Shown: positions 1 to 5,108, counted from the stretch's first letter. The stretch: 5,108 nucleotides of DNA from Anaerolineales bacterium (GCA_027044735.1 JALUBW010000061.1:1-5108); one strand, 5' to 3'. Program-made: numbers and translations. Notes: generated from the letters alone by a model not told the origin.

Positions 1-9
1 TTTATGCGT

Positions 10-381
10 TTATGCGAACTGCACATTTTCGTAGTGGCGGATTTCCGCCTTATCATTGGCCGGGAGTAGTATAGCCACCACGTCTATTTGCCAAGAGAGT
101 GGGGAGTTTGTGTTTTCGGCCAGCCAGTACTCCGCGGCATCAACCATGTGTTGCCATTTTCGCGGCGTGATGGCTTCTTCGGGCAAGCCAAAGCGTGCGT
201 TGCTGCGCGTTTTGACTTCCACAAAGATGTATTGCCCGCCTTTTTGGGCGATGAGGTCAATTTCGCCGTAGGGGGTGCGGACGTTGCGCGCCAAAATGCG
301 GTAGCCGCGGCGTTGGAGGTATGCCGCGGCCAAGTCTTCTCCTTTGCGCCCAAGGCGTTGATTGTGATTTTGCTCACCCAC
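10..381 (-). CDS. yraN: YraN/UPF0102 family putative endonuclease-like protein
   Basis: A 123-residue protein, the usual size for the YraN (UPF0102) family. It has the family's nuclease-like core of the PD-(D/E)XK type: GRKGEDLAAAYL near residues 11-22 (E15), GEID at 39-42 (E40, D42), FVEVKTR at 53-59 (E55, K57), and a later WQIDVVAI strand around 97-104. The biochemical role of the family is not settled; a nucleic-acid nuclease or DNA-processing role is inferred from the fold. I chose the GTG start at 381: the reading frame stays open upstream to an ATG at 534, but those 51 residues overlap the MBL gene, are rich in P, T and R, and do not look like the family. The GTG lies one base after the TAG of the MBL gene. 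A possible ribosome binding site AAGAAGG (393-399) sits inside the last MBL codons with a rather long spacer of 11 nt. Last gene of the operon visible here; only nine bases follow its stop. Confidence 0.9.
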   Translation of the reverse strand: MGEQNHNQRLGRKGEDLAAAYLQRRGYRILARNVRTPYGEIDLIAQKGGQYIFVEVKTRSNARFGLPEEAITPRKWQHMVDAAEYWLAENTNSPLSWQIDVVAILLPANDKAEIRHYENVQFA

Positions 382-382
382 G

Positions 383-1309
383 CTATGACTGGCCTTCTTT
401 GGGCATACGGAATTTTTTCCAATAGCGAGCCAGCCCTGTCGCCGACATCCACGTTGGGTTGGCGGTTTCGTAGGCATGGTGGGTTTCGGGGTCAATCCCA
501 TCGCGTTGGTTCTTTTCCAAAACCCACGCTTCAAGTTTGCGCTCCAATTCTTCGATGCTTGGCTCTTGGGGCATTACCGCTTCCAAAAAGCCTTCAACGT
601 CGTCCAACTCGCGGGCGATGGCGTCCAAGTGCCAGTCTACATCTTCGTAGGGGCCGAAGTGGGTGGGCACGATGGCAGAAGGTTTCGCCTCGCGCAGGCG
701 TTGCAGGCTTTCGCGCCATTTTTCAAGATGGAATTCGGGCGGTGGCATGGGCAGGCGCAGGTGTTTCATCCCATTGGGAAGGGGCAGGCGCACGCCGCCA
801 ATGTCGCCGCTGAAGCACACGCCTTCAAACATGTAGGCGTAGTGGTGGTAGGCATGTCCGGGCGTGTCAAGCGGTGTGAAGCGCAGGTTGCCAATCACGA
901 TGTCTTCTTCATCCTGCGGGATGTGAATTTTATCTTCCGGAACGGGCAAAAATTCACCCCAGAGGGTGTCCATCATGTCGCCGTAAATTCTTCCGGCCGA
1001 TTTGAGCAGTTTTTCGGGGTTGATCATGTGCGGCGCGCCGACCGGATGCACGTGGATGGTTGCGCCTTGCTGCGCCAGAAAGCCCGCTGCCCCGGCGTGG
1101 TCTAAGTGGATGTGGGTGAGGAGCACATCGGTGATGTCGGCAAAAGTGTAGCCGCGCTCCTTCAGCGCCTTTTCAAGCGCCGGGACGGTGGAGCCGGGGC
1201 CGCTTTCTATCAGCGCTATCCCTTTCTCATGTCGGAAAAGGTAAACCGCAATTGTGTGCGGCACGTTTTGGAAGTTGAGGTCTATCACTTCAAAGCGGTA
1301 GTCGCTCAT
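383..1309 (-). CDS. MBL-fold metallo-hydrolase
   Basis: A 308-residue metallo-beta-lactamase-fold hydrolase, cytoplasmic (no signal peptide). The dinuclear metal site is complete: THIHLDHAG at 65-73 gives H66, H68, D70 and H71; TPGHAYHH gives H152; FSGDIGG gives the bridging D169; PTHFGP gives H217. The N-terminal strands (VIDLNF, AVYLFRHEKGIALIESGPGS) are typical of the glyoxalase II-like branch. After the last metal ligand come about 90 residues, mostly helical and acidic (DVEGFLEAVMPQEPSIEELERKLE), then an Arg/Lys-rich end with GLARYWKKF. A small C-terminal helical domain like this is common in MBL proteins of hydrolase or lactonase type. The substrate cannot be read from the sequence; a thioester, lactone or other ester is plausible given the acyl-CoA ligase in the operon. 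The ATG at 1309 is preceded by AGGAG (1318-1322) at 8 nt, and that site overlaps the TAG stop of the aldo/keto reductase, so the two are probably translationally coupled. Confidence 0.93.
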   Translation of the reverse strand: MSDYRFEVIDLNFQNVPHTIAVYLFRHEKGIALIESGPGSTVPALEKALKERGYTFADITDVLLTHIHLDHAGAAGFLAQQGATIHVHPVGAPHMINPEKLLKSAGRIYGDMMDTLWGEFLPVPEDKIHIPQDEEDIVIGNLRFTPLDTPGHAYHHYAYMFEGVCFSGDIGGVRLPLPNGMKHLRLPMPPPEFHLEKWRESLQRLREAKPSAIVPTHFGPYEDVDWHLDAIARELDDVEGFLEAVMPQEPSIEELERKLEAWVLEKNQRDGIDPETHHAYETANPTWMSATGLARYWKKFRMPKEGQS

Positions 1310-1320
1310 TGGCCGTTCTC

Positions 1321-2253
1321 CTATTGGAGTTGAGCGCTGGCGTTGTCCAGCGCGATGATTTCGTCTTCGGTCAGGCGCCAGCCGAGCGCGCCGGCGTTGC
1401 TTTCGGCTTGGTGCGCGTTTTTGGCTCCCGGAATTGGGACTGCGCCTTTGCAGATTACCCAGTTGAGGGCTACTTGGGCGGGAGTTTTGTTGCCGTGGGC
1501 GCGCCCAATTTCGCGCATCAGCCCGATGAGTGGTTGAATACGTGCCAAGTATCCCTTGGAATAGCGGCGCGAGCGGATGCCGCGCGGCGGGTTTTCGGGC
1601 GAGTATTTGCCCGTCAGTAAGCCCATTTCCAGCGGGCTATAGGCGATTAGCGTAATGCCAAGTTCTTTGCAGGCGGCTAAAACGCCATTTGTTTCGGGTG
1701 CGCGGTGCAGCAGGCTGTAGTGCACTTGGTTTGAGGCCAAAGGGATGTCTTGCGCCGCGAGGATGGCGTGGGCGCGCCGCATCTGCTCGGCGTTGAAGTT
1801 TGAAACTCCGGCGGCTTTGGTCAAGCCTTCACGCACCATTTCGCCCAAAGCCCGCATCCAAAAGTCGGGGCTGCGCGGCGGCCAAGGGAAATGGATTTGG
1901 TAAAGGTCAACGCTTTCTTTGCCAAGGCGTTTGAGGCTGAGGCGCAGGGCACGCTTCATTGCCGCACGGCGCACCCGCCACGGGAATGGAAAAAATTTGG
2001 TGGCGATCACCACTGGTTCTGTTGTTTGTGCGGCGAGTTCGCCCAAAAAGCGCTCGGCGCGCCCCATGCCGTAAACCTCGGCGGTGTCAAAGAAATTGAT
2101 GCCCGCTTCCACCGCTGCGGCGAAGGCGGCGCGCACGTCATCTGCACTGTATTCGCTTCCGTAATTCCAAAAGAACCGGTCGCCCCATGCCCATGTGCCG
2201 ATCCCCAAGGGCGAAATGCGAATTTCGGTGTTGCCAAGCGTGATGGTTTCCAT
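1321..2253 (-). CDS. Aldo/keto reductase
   Basis: A 310-residue NAD(P)H-dependent aldo/keto reductase with a (beta/alpha)8 barrel, cytoplasmic. The catalytic tetrad is complete: D56 and Y61 in FFDTAEVYG, K86 in VIATKFFP, and H121 in LYQIHFPWP. Other family signatures are LGIGTWAWGD (16-25), GVSNF (149-153), SNQVHYSLLHR (174-184), IAYSPLEMGLLTGKY (203-217) and the cofactor-binding end PIPGAKNAHQAESNAGA (273-289). The WAWGDRFFWNYG segment resembles a broad group of bacterial and plastid reductases with unknown natural substrates. I start at the ATG at 2253, preceded by GAGG (2262-2265) at 8 nt; the upstream in-frame ATG at 2304 lies in a hairpin and would add 17 residues outside the family fold. 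Second gene of the operon, 59 bp after the acyl-CoA ligase and 11 bp before the MBL gene. The physiological substrate is unknown; aldehydes or ketones linked to acyl metabolism are only a guess. Confidence 0.94.
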   Translation of the reverse strand: METITLGNTEIRISPLGIGTWAWGDRFFWNYGSEYSADDVRAAFAAAVEAGINFFDTAEVYGMGRAERFLGELAAQTTEPVVIATKFFPFPWRVRRAAMKRALRLSLKRLGKESVDLYQIHFPWPPRSPDFWMRALGEMVREGLTKAAGVSNFNAEQMRRAHAILAAQDIPLASNQVHYSLLHRAPETNGVLAACKELGITLIAYSPLEMGLLTGKYSPENPPRGIRSRRYSKGYLARIQPLIGLMREIGRAHGNKTPAQVALNWVICKGAVPIPGAKNAHQAESNAGALGWRLTEDEIIALDNASAQLQ

Positions 2254-2278
2254 GTTTTCACCCTCGGTGGAGTAACTC

Positions 2279-2305
2279 AGTGGGGTGGCATGAACCCACC
2301 CCACT
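2279..2305. other. Perfect 10-bp hairpin between acyl-CoA ligase and reductase genes
   Basis: AGTGGGGTGG (2279-2288) is perfectly complementary to CCACCCCACT (2296-2305), with a 7-nt loop. It lies in the 59-bp gap between the ligase stop (2313) and the reductase start (2253). In the operon's direction no T-run follows, so it is a poor intrinsic terminator there. It more likely stabilises or pauses the mRNA, or partly lowers expression of the downstream genes. On the plus strand it is followed by a modest CTTGCTTTTA stretch, but no plus-strand gene ends nearby. It leaves the reductase ribosome binding site (2262-2265) free. Confidence 0.6.
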
Positions 2306-2312
2306 CTTGCTT

Positions 2313-3929
2313 TTACGCTGCGCCGAATTTGGCTCGCAGCACTTTTTTGTCAATTTTGCCGACGCTGGTTTTCGGTAGGCTTTCCACAAATTCATAGCGC
2401 TCGGGGATAGCCCATTTGGTAATGACGCCTTGGTCGGCGAATTGCTTGAGATGGAGTTTGAGGCCGTCGGCATCCACCGTTTGGCCGGGCTTGAGAACCA
2501 CAATTGCCAGCGGCCGCTCGTCCCATTTGGGGTCGGGGACTCCGATAACGGCGGCTTCCAGAACGGCGGGGTGCAGGCTGAGCAGGTTTTCCAGTTCAAG
2601 CGAGGAAATCCACTCGCCCCCGCTCTTGATAACGTCTTTCAGGCGGTCTACTATTTGGACGTAGCCGTGCTTGTCCATCACGGCAACGTCGCCAGTGTGA
2701 AGCCAGCCGCCGCGCCAAAGTTCTTCTGAGCGCTCGGGGTCTTTGTAATAGCCGGGGGTAAGCCACGGAGAGCGCACCACAATTTCGCCTTTGTCGCGCC
2801 CGTTGTGGGGCAGTTCGTTGCCTTCAGGGTCAACAATCCGCAAATCCACCAGCGGCACGGGCACGCCGGTTTTAATCAGGTAATCAAGTTTTTTGTCTTC
2901 GTCCCAAGATTCCATGTAGGGTTTGAGCATGGCTAAGGTGAGGATAGGCGCGGTTTCGGACATGCCGTAGCCCGCCGAGACCTTGATGCCCAGTTCTGTG
3001 GCGCGCTTAGCCAATCCTTTTGGCAGGCGTGCACCGCCGATGACCACTTTCCAATTGCTCAAGTCGTATTGCTCAATTCCCGGAGCGTTCACTATCATCT
3101 GCAAAATGGTCGGCACGCAGTGGCTAAAGGTCACTTTGTGGGTAAGCACCAATTTGAGGATCATCTCAGGCTCATAACGTCCCGGGTAAACCTGTTTCAC
3201 CCCGAGCATGGTTGCGAGGTAAGGCACTCCCCAAGCGTGGACGTGAAACATGGGCGTCAGCGGCATGTAAACATCGTTTTTGCGGAAACCGCAGTTATCG
3301 CCCAAGGCTGCTATAGCCGCACCAGCGGCAAGGGTATGCAGCATCAACTGCCGGTGTGTGAACATGACCCCCTTGGGCTTGCCGGTTGTGCCGGTGGTGT
3401 AAGCCAGCGTTGCTTGCGTGTTTTCGGAAAAGTCGGGTAAATGTTCAAGCGGTTCTACGCTATGAATCCACTCTTCATATTCCAGCACCGGCAGGTTGGT
3501 TTTGGGCGGCTTTTCGCCGTCGGTCATTATGATGTATTTCCGCACTGTGGTGAGAGTGGGGGCAAGTTTTTCAACAAGCGGGAGGAAATCTTCGTGGAAG
3601 ATGATGATTTCATCTTCAGCATGAATGACGGTGTAGGCCAAATCGGCTGGCGCTAAACGCGGGTTGATTGTGTGAAGCACCGCCCCAATGCCGGGAATGC
3701 CGAAGTACATCTCTAAATAGCGGTGGCTATCCCACTCAATCACTCCCACTTTAGTGCCGGTTGTGACGCCTAAGGAACGCAAAGCCGCGCCCAGTTTGAG
3801 GACGCGGTCGCGTAGGTCTACGTAGGTGTATTCCATTTTGTCGCGATACACGATTTTTTGCTTTGGATACCATTTGACCCCATGTTGAAGGAGCCGCTTT
3901 AGCAGTAATTGATAATCGTATACGGCCAT
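2313..3929 (-). CDS. AMP-forming medium/long-chain acyl-CoA ligase
   Basis: A 538-residue member of the ANL superfamily that would activate a carboxylic acid with ATP to an acyl-adenylate and then to acyl-CoA. All core motifs are intact: A3 phosphate loop YTTGTTGKPKG (177-187), A4-like PMFHVHAWGVPY (226-237), A5 GYGMSET (320-326), A7 WLHTGD (409-414), A8 hinge DRLKDVIKSGGEWIS (428-442) and A10 PKTSVGKIDKK (519-529) with the catalytic lysine K525. The FHVHAWG and KSGGEWISSLELEN segments and the length resemble the AlkK-type fatty acyl-CoA synthetases, so a medium- or long-chain fatty acid is the best guess, not a proof. There is no signal peptide or membrane segment. The ATG at 3929 has a strong ribosome binding site and the protein begins at a normal family N-terminus. 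First gene of the minus-strand operon; its likely promoter lies about 220 bp upstream, with an inverted-repeat element in between. Confidence 0.95.
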   Translation of the reverse strand: MAVYDYQLLLKRLLQHGVKWYPKQKIVYRDKMEYTYVDLRDRVLKLGAALRSLGVTTGTKVGVIEWDSHRYLEMYFGIPGIGAVLHTINPRLAPADLAYTVIHAEDEIIIFHEDFLPLVEKLAPTLTTVRKYIIMTDGEKPPKTNLPVLEYEEWIHSVEPLEHLPDFSENTQATLAYTTGTTGKPKGVMFTHRQLMLHTLAAGAAIAALGDNCGFRKNDVYMPLTPMFHVHAWGVPYLATMLGVKQVYPGRYEPEMILKLVLTHKVTFSHCVPTILQMIVNAPGIEQYDLSNWKVVIGGARLPKGLAKRATELGIKVSAGYGMSETAPILTLAMLKPYMESWDEDKKLDYLIKTGVPVPLVDLRIVDPEGNELPHNGRDKGEIVVRSPWLTPGYYKDPERSEELWRGGWLHTGDVAVMDKHGYVQIVDRLKDVIKSGGEWISSLELENLLSLHPAVLEAAVIGVPDPKWDERPLAIVVLKPGQTVDADGLKLHLKQFADQGVITKWAIPERYEFVESLPKTSVGKIDKKVLRAKFGAA

Positions 3930-3935
3930 GTGTTG

Positions 3936-3942
3936 CCTCCTT
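3936..3942 (-). promoter_or_regulatory. Strong ribosome binding site of the acyl-CoA ligase
   Basis: AAGGAGG on the minus strand, 6 nt before the ATG at 3929. It is a near-ideal Shine-Dalgarno sequence and fixes the start of the gene. Confidence 0.88.
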
Positions 3943-3993
3943 CCTTAGGATTGAAAGCGGAAAAATTGTCTGATAACGCCAACCCCCGCACTG

Positions 3994-4159
3994 TAATTAC
4001 AGGAGTTACGCGGTTCCCTTGCATTATGTCACCGCGAGGCGGGCGTAGACCGCCGAAGCGGCCTCCCCCCCGTCTGGGGGATGGCTTCGCCGCCTATGGC
4101 GGCTCGCCATGACATGAAAACGTGTGCTTCTAAGAGCAACTGCGTAAGTCTTGTAATTA
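3994..4159. repeat. 166-bp imperfect inverted-repeat (MITE-like) element
   Basis: The outer arms 3994-4020 and 4133-4159 are inverted copies that agree at 21 of 27 positions by hand alignment; the shared consensus is TAATTACARGASTTACGC followed by RGTTSC. Between them lies the palindromic core 4026-4115, with unrelated spacers of 5 bp on the left and 17 bp on the right. There is no coding capacity for a transposase. Long inverted termini without a gene suggest a miniature inverted-repeat transposable element, or the relic of an insertion sequence with a second repeat nested in it. It occupies most of the leader between the minus-strand promoter and the acyl-CoA ligase, so the transcript could fold back on itself over its whole length. 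No convincing target-site duplication is visible. Confidence 0.65.
4026..4115. repeat. Palindromic repeat core, copy A
   Basis: The ends ATGTCA (4026-4031) and TGACAT (4110-4115) are inverted, and each arm holds its own small hairpin: GGCGG/CCGCC at 4038-4054 and GCCGCC/GGCGGC at 4089-4103. The centre is a third hairpin, CCCCC against GGGGG around 4065-4080. The arms read TGTCA-NNGCGAG-...-GTAG/ATAG-...-CGAAGC-...-TCCC, the same plan as copy B at 4241-4329. Structure of this kind folds as a three-armed cloverleaf in RNA or single-stranded DNA. Copy A is the more diverged of the two. Confidence 0.75.
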
Positions 4160-4187
4160 GTATAGCATGATTTTGGTTTGCGGGCAA
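4159..4187 (-). promoter_or_regulatory. Sigma70-type promoter of the minus-strand operon
   Basis: On the minus strand TTGCCC (4187-4182) and TATACT (4164-4159) are separated by exactly 17 bp, and a TG lies one base before the -10 box (extended -10). The -10 matches the consensus at 5 of 6 positions and the -35 at 4 of 6. Transcription would start near 4152, about 220 nt before the acyl-CoA ligase ATG. The -10 box meets the outer tip of the inverted-repeat element, sharing base 4159. Confidence 0.6.
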
Positions 4188-4240
4188 AATGCGCTTTGAT
4201 GGGGGGAGCACTAAGACTCTATCCGAAAAATCCCGTGATG

Positions 4241-4329
4241 GTGTCATTGCGAGCCCCGTAGGGGCGAAGCAATCCCCTTTTTACTGGTCAGGAGACTGCT
4301 TCGGCGGCTACGCCGCCTCGCAGTGACAC
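4241..4329. repeat. Palindromic repeat, copy B (TGTCATTGCGAG type)
   Basis: An 89-bp imperfect palindrome: GTGTCATTGCGAG at 4241-4253 faces CTCGCAGTGACAC at 4317-4329 with one mismatch, and GCGAAGCAATC on the left corresponds to GACTGCTTCGG on the right. Each arm contains a sub-hairpin, GCCCC-GTA-GGGGC (4253-4265) and GGCGGC-TAC-GCCGCC (4303-4317). From memory, repeats of this kind are scattered in many copies between genes of some environmental bacteria, including Chloroflexota; I could not check this. It has no coding capacity. It may act as a bidirectional transcription barrier between the divergent units. Confidence 0.78.
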
Positions 4330-4388
4330 ATCCGCAAAAATTTTTTGGGTGGGTTCTAAGTTGAGAATTTGGGCGGTTTTATCCTTGC

Positions 4389-4416
4389 TTGCGTTAGCGA
4401 ATTCGGGTAATATAAC
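4389..4416 (+). promoter_or_regulatory. Candidate promoter of the PhnD-type gene
   Basis: TATAAC (4411-4416) matches the -10 consensus at 5 of 6 positions. TTGCGT (4389-4394) is a weak -35 at 16 bp; TTGCTT (4385-4390) with TAATAT (4408-4413) at 17 bp is an alternative. Transcription would begin around 4422, giving a leader of about 55 nt. The spacer contains the 8-bp palindrome CGAATTCG (4398-4405). No clear Pho-box-like tandem repeat was recognised. Confidence 0.42.
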
Positions 4417-4422
4417 AGTGCA

Positions 4423-4441
4423 GAGGCTCGCGTGAAGCCTC
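4423..4441 (+). other. Small hairpin in the leader of the PhnD-type gene
   Basis: GAGGCT (4423-4428) can pair with AGCCTC (4436-4441) across a 7-nt loop. It would sit at the very 5' end of the predicted transcript, where such stems often protect mRNA from decay. A six-pair stem can also arise by chance. Confidence 0.3.
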
Positions 4442-4476
4442 GCCTTATCCAATCTCACCTTTCCGAGGAGGAGAAA

Positions 4477-5108
4477 ATGCGTAAAAGAAGCACTTTGTAT
4501 CTCGTTTTGGCCTTGTTGGTTTTAGCGGCCACGGTTTTGGCGGCGTGTGGCAAGAGCACTCCCACCGCTGCGCCTAAGCCTGCGGAAACTCAGGCGCCTA
4601 AGGCCGCCAAACTCGGCACTGCCGAAAATCCGATAATTTGGGTGCTCACTCCCTCGCAAAACACCCAAAAGGTTATGACGGGCGCTAAGCCGATCGCACA
4701 ATACATTGAAGAGAAGACCGGCATTGTGATTGAGCCCAAGATCCCCACCGACTACTCGGCGCAAATTGAGGCTATGTGCAGCGGCGAGGCGCAGATGGGC
4801 GCGCTGAACACCTTTGGCTACGTGCTTGCCCATAAGAAGGGCTGCGCCGATGTTGCCCTCGCTTCGGTGCGCTACGGTTCTACTTCTTACGCCGGCCAAA
4901 TTATTACCCGCCCCGATACCGGCATCAAATCGCTCAAGGACTTGGTGGGCAAGACTTTCTGCCGCCCTGACCCCGAATCCACTTCCGGTTGGGTTATGCC
5001 CAAGTTGATGATGCTTGGCGCCGGAATTGACCCCGACAAAGACCTGAAGCGCATTGTGGATACCGGCGGCCATGATGCCACCGTGTTGGCCGTTTACAAC
5101 GGCGACTG
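4477..5108 (+). CDS. PhnD-type phosphonate/phosphite/phosphate ABC transporter binding lipoprotein (5' part)
   Basis: The first 210 codons of a gene that runs off the right edge, so the C-terminus is missing. The N-terminus is a lipoprotein signal: MRKR, a hydrophobic stretch LYLVLALLVLAATV (7-20), and the lipobox LAAC with the lipidated cysteine at 24. A low-complexity Ala/Pro/Lys/Thr linker (about 27-46) follows, then the binding-protein fold: NPIIWVLTPSQNTQKV (51-66), IAQYIEEKTGIVIEPKIPTDYSAQIEAM (73-100), QMGALNTFGYVLA (106-118), IKSLKDLVGKTFCRPDPESTSGWVMP (150-175) and DTGGHDATVLAVYNGD (195-210). The ESTSG element and the GGHDATVLAVYNGD end are typical of the PhnD family, which binds phosphonates, phosphite or phosphate at the outer membrane face for an ABC importer; the exact ligand cannot be decided here. 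AGGAGG (4466-4471) lies 5 nt before the ATG. The permease and ATPase genes are expected downstream, outside the window. Cysteines 101, 123 and 162 are extra to the lipidated one. Confidence 0.9.
   Translation, partial: MRKRSTLYLVLALLVLAATVLAACGKSTPTAAPKPAETQAPKAAKLGTAENPIIWVLTPSQNTQKVMTGAKPIAQYIEEKTGIVIEPKIPTDYSAQIEAMCSGEAQMGALNTFGYVLAHKKGCADVALASVRYGSTSYAGQIITRPDTGIKSLKDLVGKTFCRPDPESTSGWVMPKLMMLGAGIDPDKDLKRIVDTGGHDATVLAVYNGD

Noticed and set aside
382..534. N-terminal extension of yraN to an ATG at 534
   Set aside because: The extra 51 residues overlap the MBL gene, are unlike the family and lack a ribosome binding site. The GTG at 381 gives the normal protein length.
88..813. Open frame of 241 codons on the plus strand, antisense to yraN and the MBL gene
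   Set aside because: It lies opposite two well-supported genes with complete motifs, has no recognisable domain, and its composition is what GC-biased codons produce in the opposite frame. The same applies to the other plus-strand frames between 56 and 3656.
2254..2304. Upstream start for the aldo/keto reductase at 2304
   Set aside because: This ATG lies in the hairpin at 2279-2305, and the added residues precede the usual family N-terminus. The ATG at 2253 has a good ribosome binding site.
3909..4247. Short open frames on both strands through the palindromic region (3909-4112 plus, 4029-4247 minus)
   Set aside because: They run through inverted-repeat sequence, have no convincing start signals, and their residues simply reflect the GC-rich hairpins.
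4026..4329. CRISPR array, tRNA gene or riboswitch as an explanation for the structured region
   Set aside because: There are only two diverged inverted copies rather than regular direct repeats with spacers. The cloverleaf-like fold lacks tRNA arm sequences, and no known riboswitch core was recognised.
4241..4345. Intrinsic terminator formed by copy B and the following AAAAATTTTTT run
   Set aside because: No gene ends just upstream on either strand, and the T-run lies more than ten bases from the stem. A barrier function is possible but cannot be supported as a true terminator.
4522..5073. Open frame of 183 codons on the minus strand opposite the PhnD-type gene
   Set aside because: It is antisense to a gene with a lipobox, ribosome binding site and clear family motifs, and has no recognisable domain of its own.

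Overview
The window looks like ordinary bacterial chromosome with fairly high G+C. It holds a compact four-gene operon on the minus strand, the 5' part of one gene on the plus strand, and between these divergent units a gene-free stretch of about 550 bp filled by two copies of a palindromic repeat. No marker gene fixes the taxonomy. The repeat type (TGTCA-YTGCGAG arms with GAAGCAATC) and the lipoprotein-type PhnD protein fit a member of the Chloroflexota (Anaerolineae-like), but this is inference from memory and only moderately likely.

Minus strand, in transcription order: an AMP-forming medium/long-chain acyl-CoA ligase (3929 to 2313), an aldo/keto reductase (2253 to 1321), an MBL-fold metallo-hydrolase (1309 to 383) and a YraN/UPF0102 putative nuclease (381 to 10, GTG start). 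Gaps are 59, 11 and 1 bp. Each gene has a purine-rich ribosome binding site, and the last two sites lie on or inside the end of the preceding gene, so translational coupling is likely. A good sigma70-type promoter at 4187-4159 would start the transcript near 4152, leaving a leader of about 220 nt that consists mostly of an inverted-repeat element. The first gene activates fatty or other carboxylic acids to acyl-CoA. The reductase and MBL hydrolase could act on related carbonyl or ester/thioester compounds, but no shared pathway can be proved. YraN is probably only a co-transcribed housekeeping gene.

Intergenic region 3930-4476: a 166-bp imperfect inverted repeat (3994-4159) with a 90-bp palindromic core (4026-4115), the minus-strand promoter, a second 89-bp palindromic copy of the same core family (4241-4329) flanked by a short imperfect direct repeat, and a plausible plus-strand promoter at 4389-4416.

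Plus strand: from 4477 to the window edge, the first 210 codons of a PhnD-type periplasmic binding lipoprotein for phosphonate, phosphite or phosphate uptake. Transport ATPase and permease genes would be expected just outside the window.

I see no CRISPR array, tRNA, rRNA, transposase or clearly new multi-gene system. The most interesting content is the repeat pair and the way one copy sits in the operon leader, directly against the promoter.
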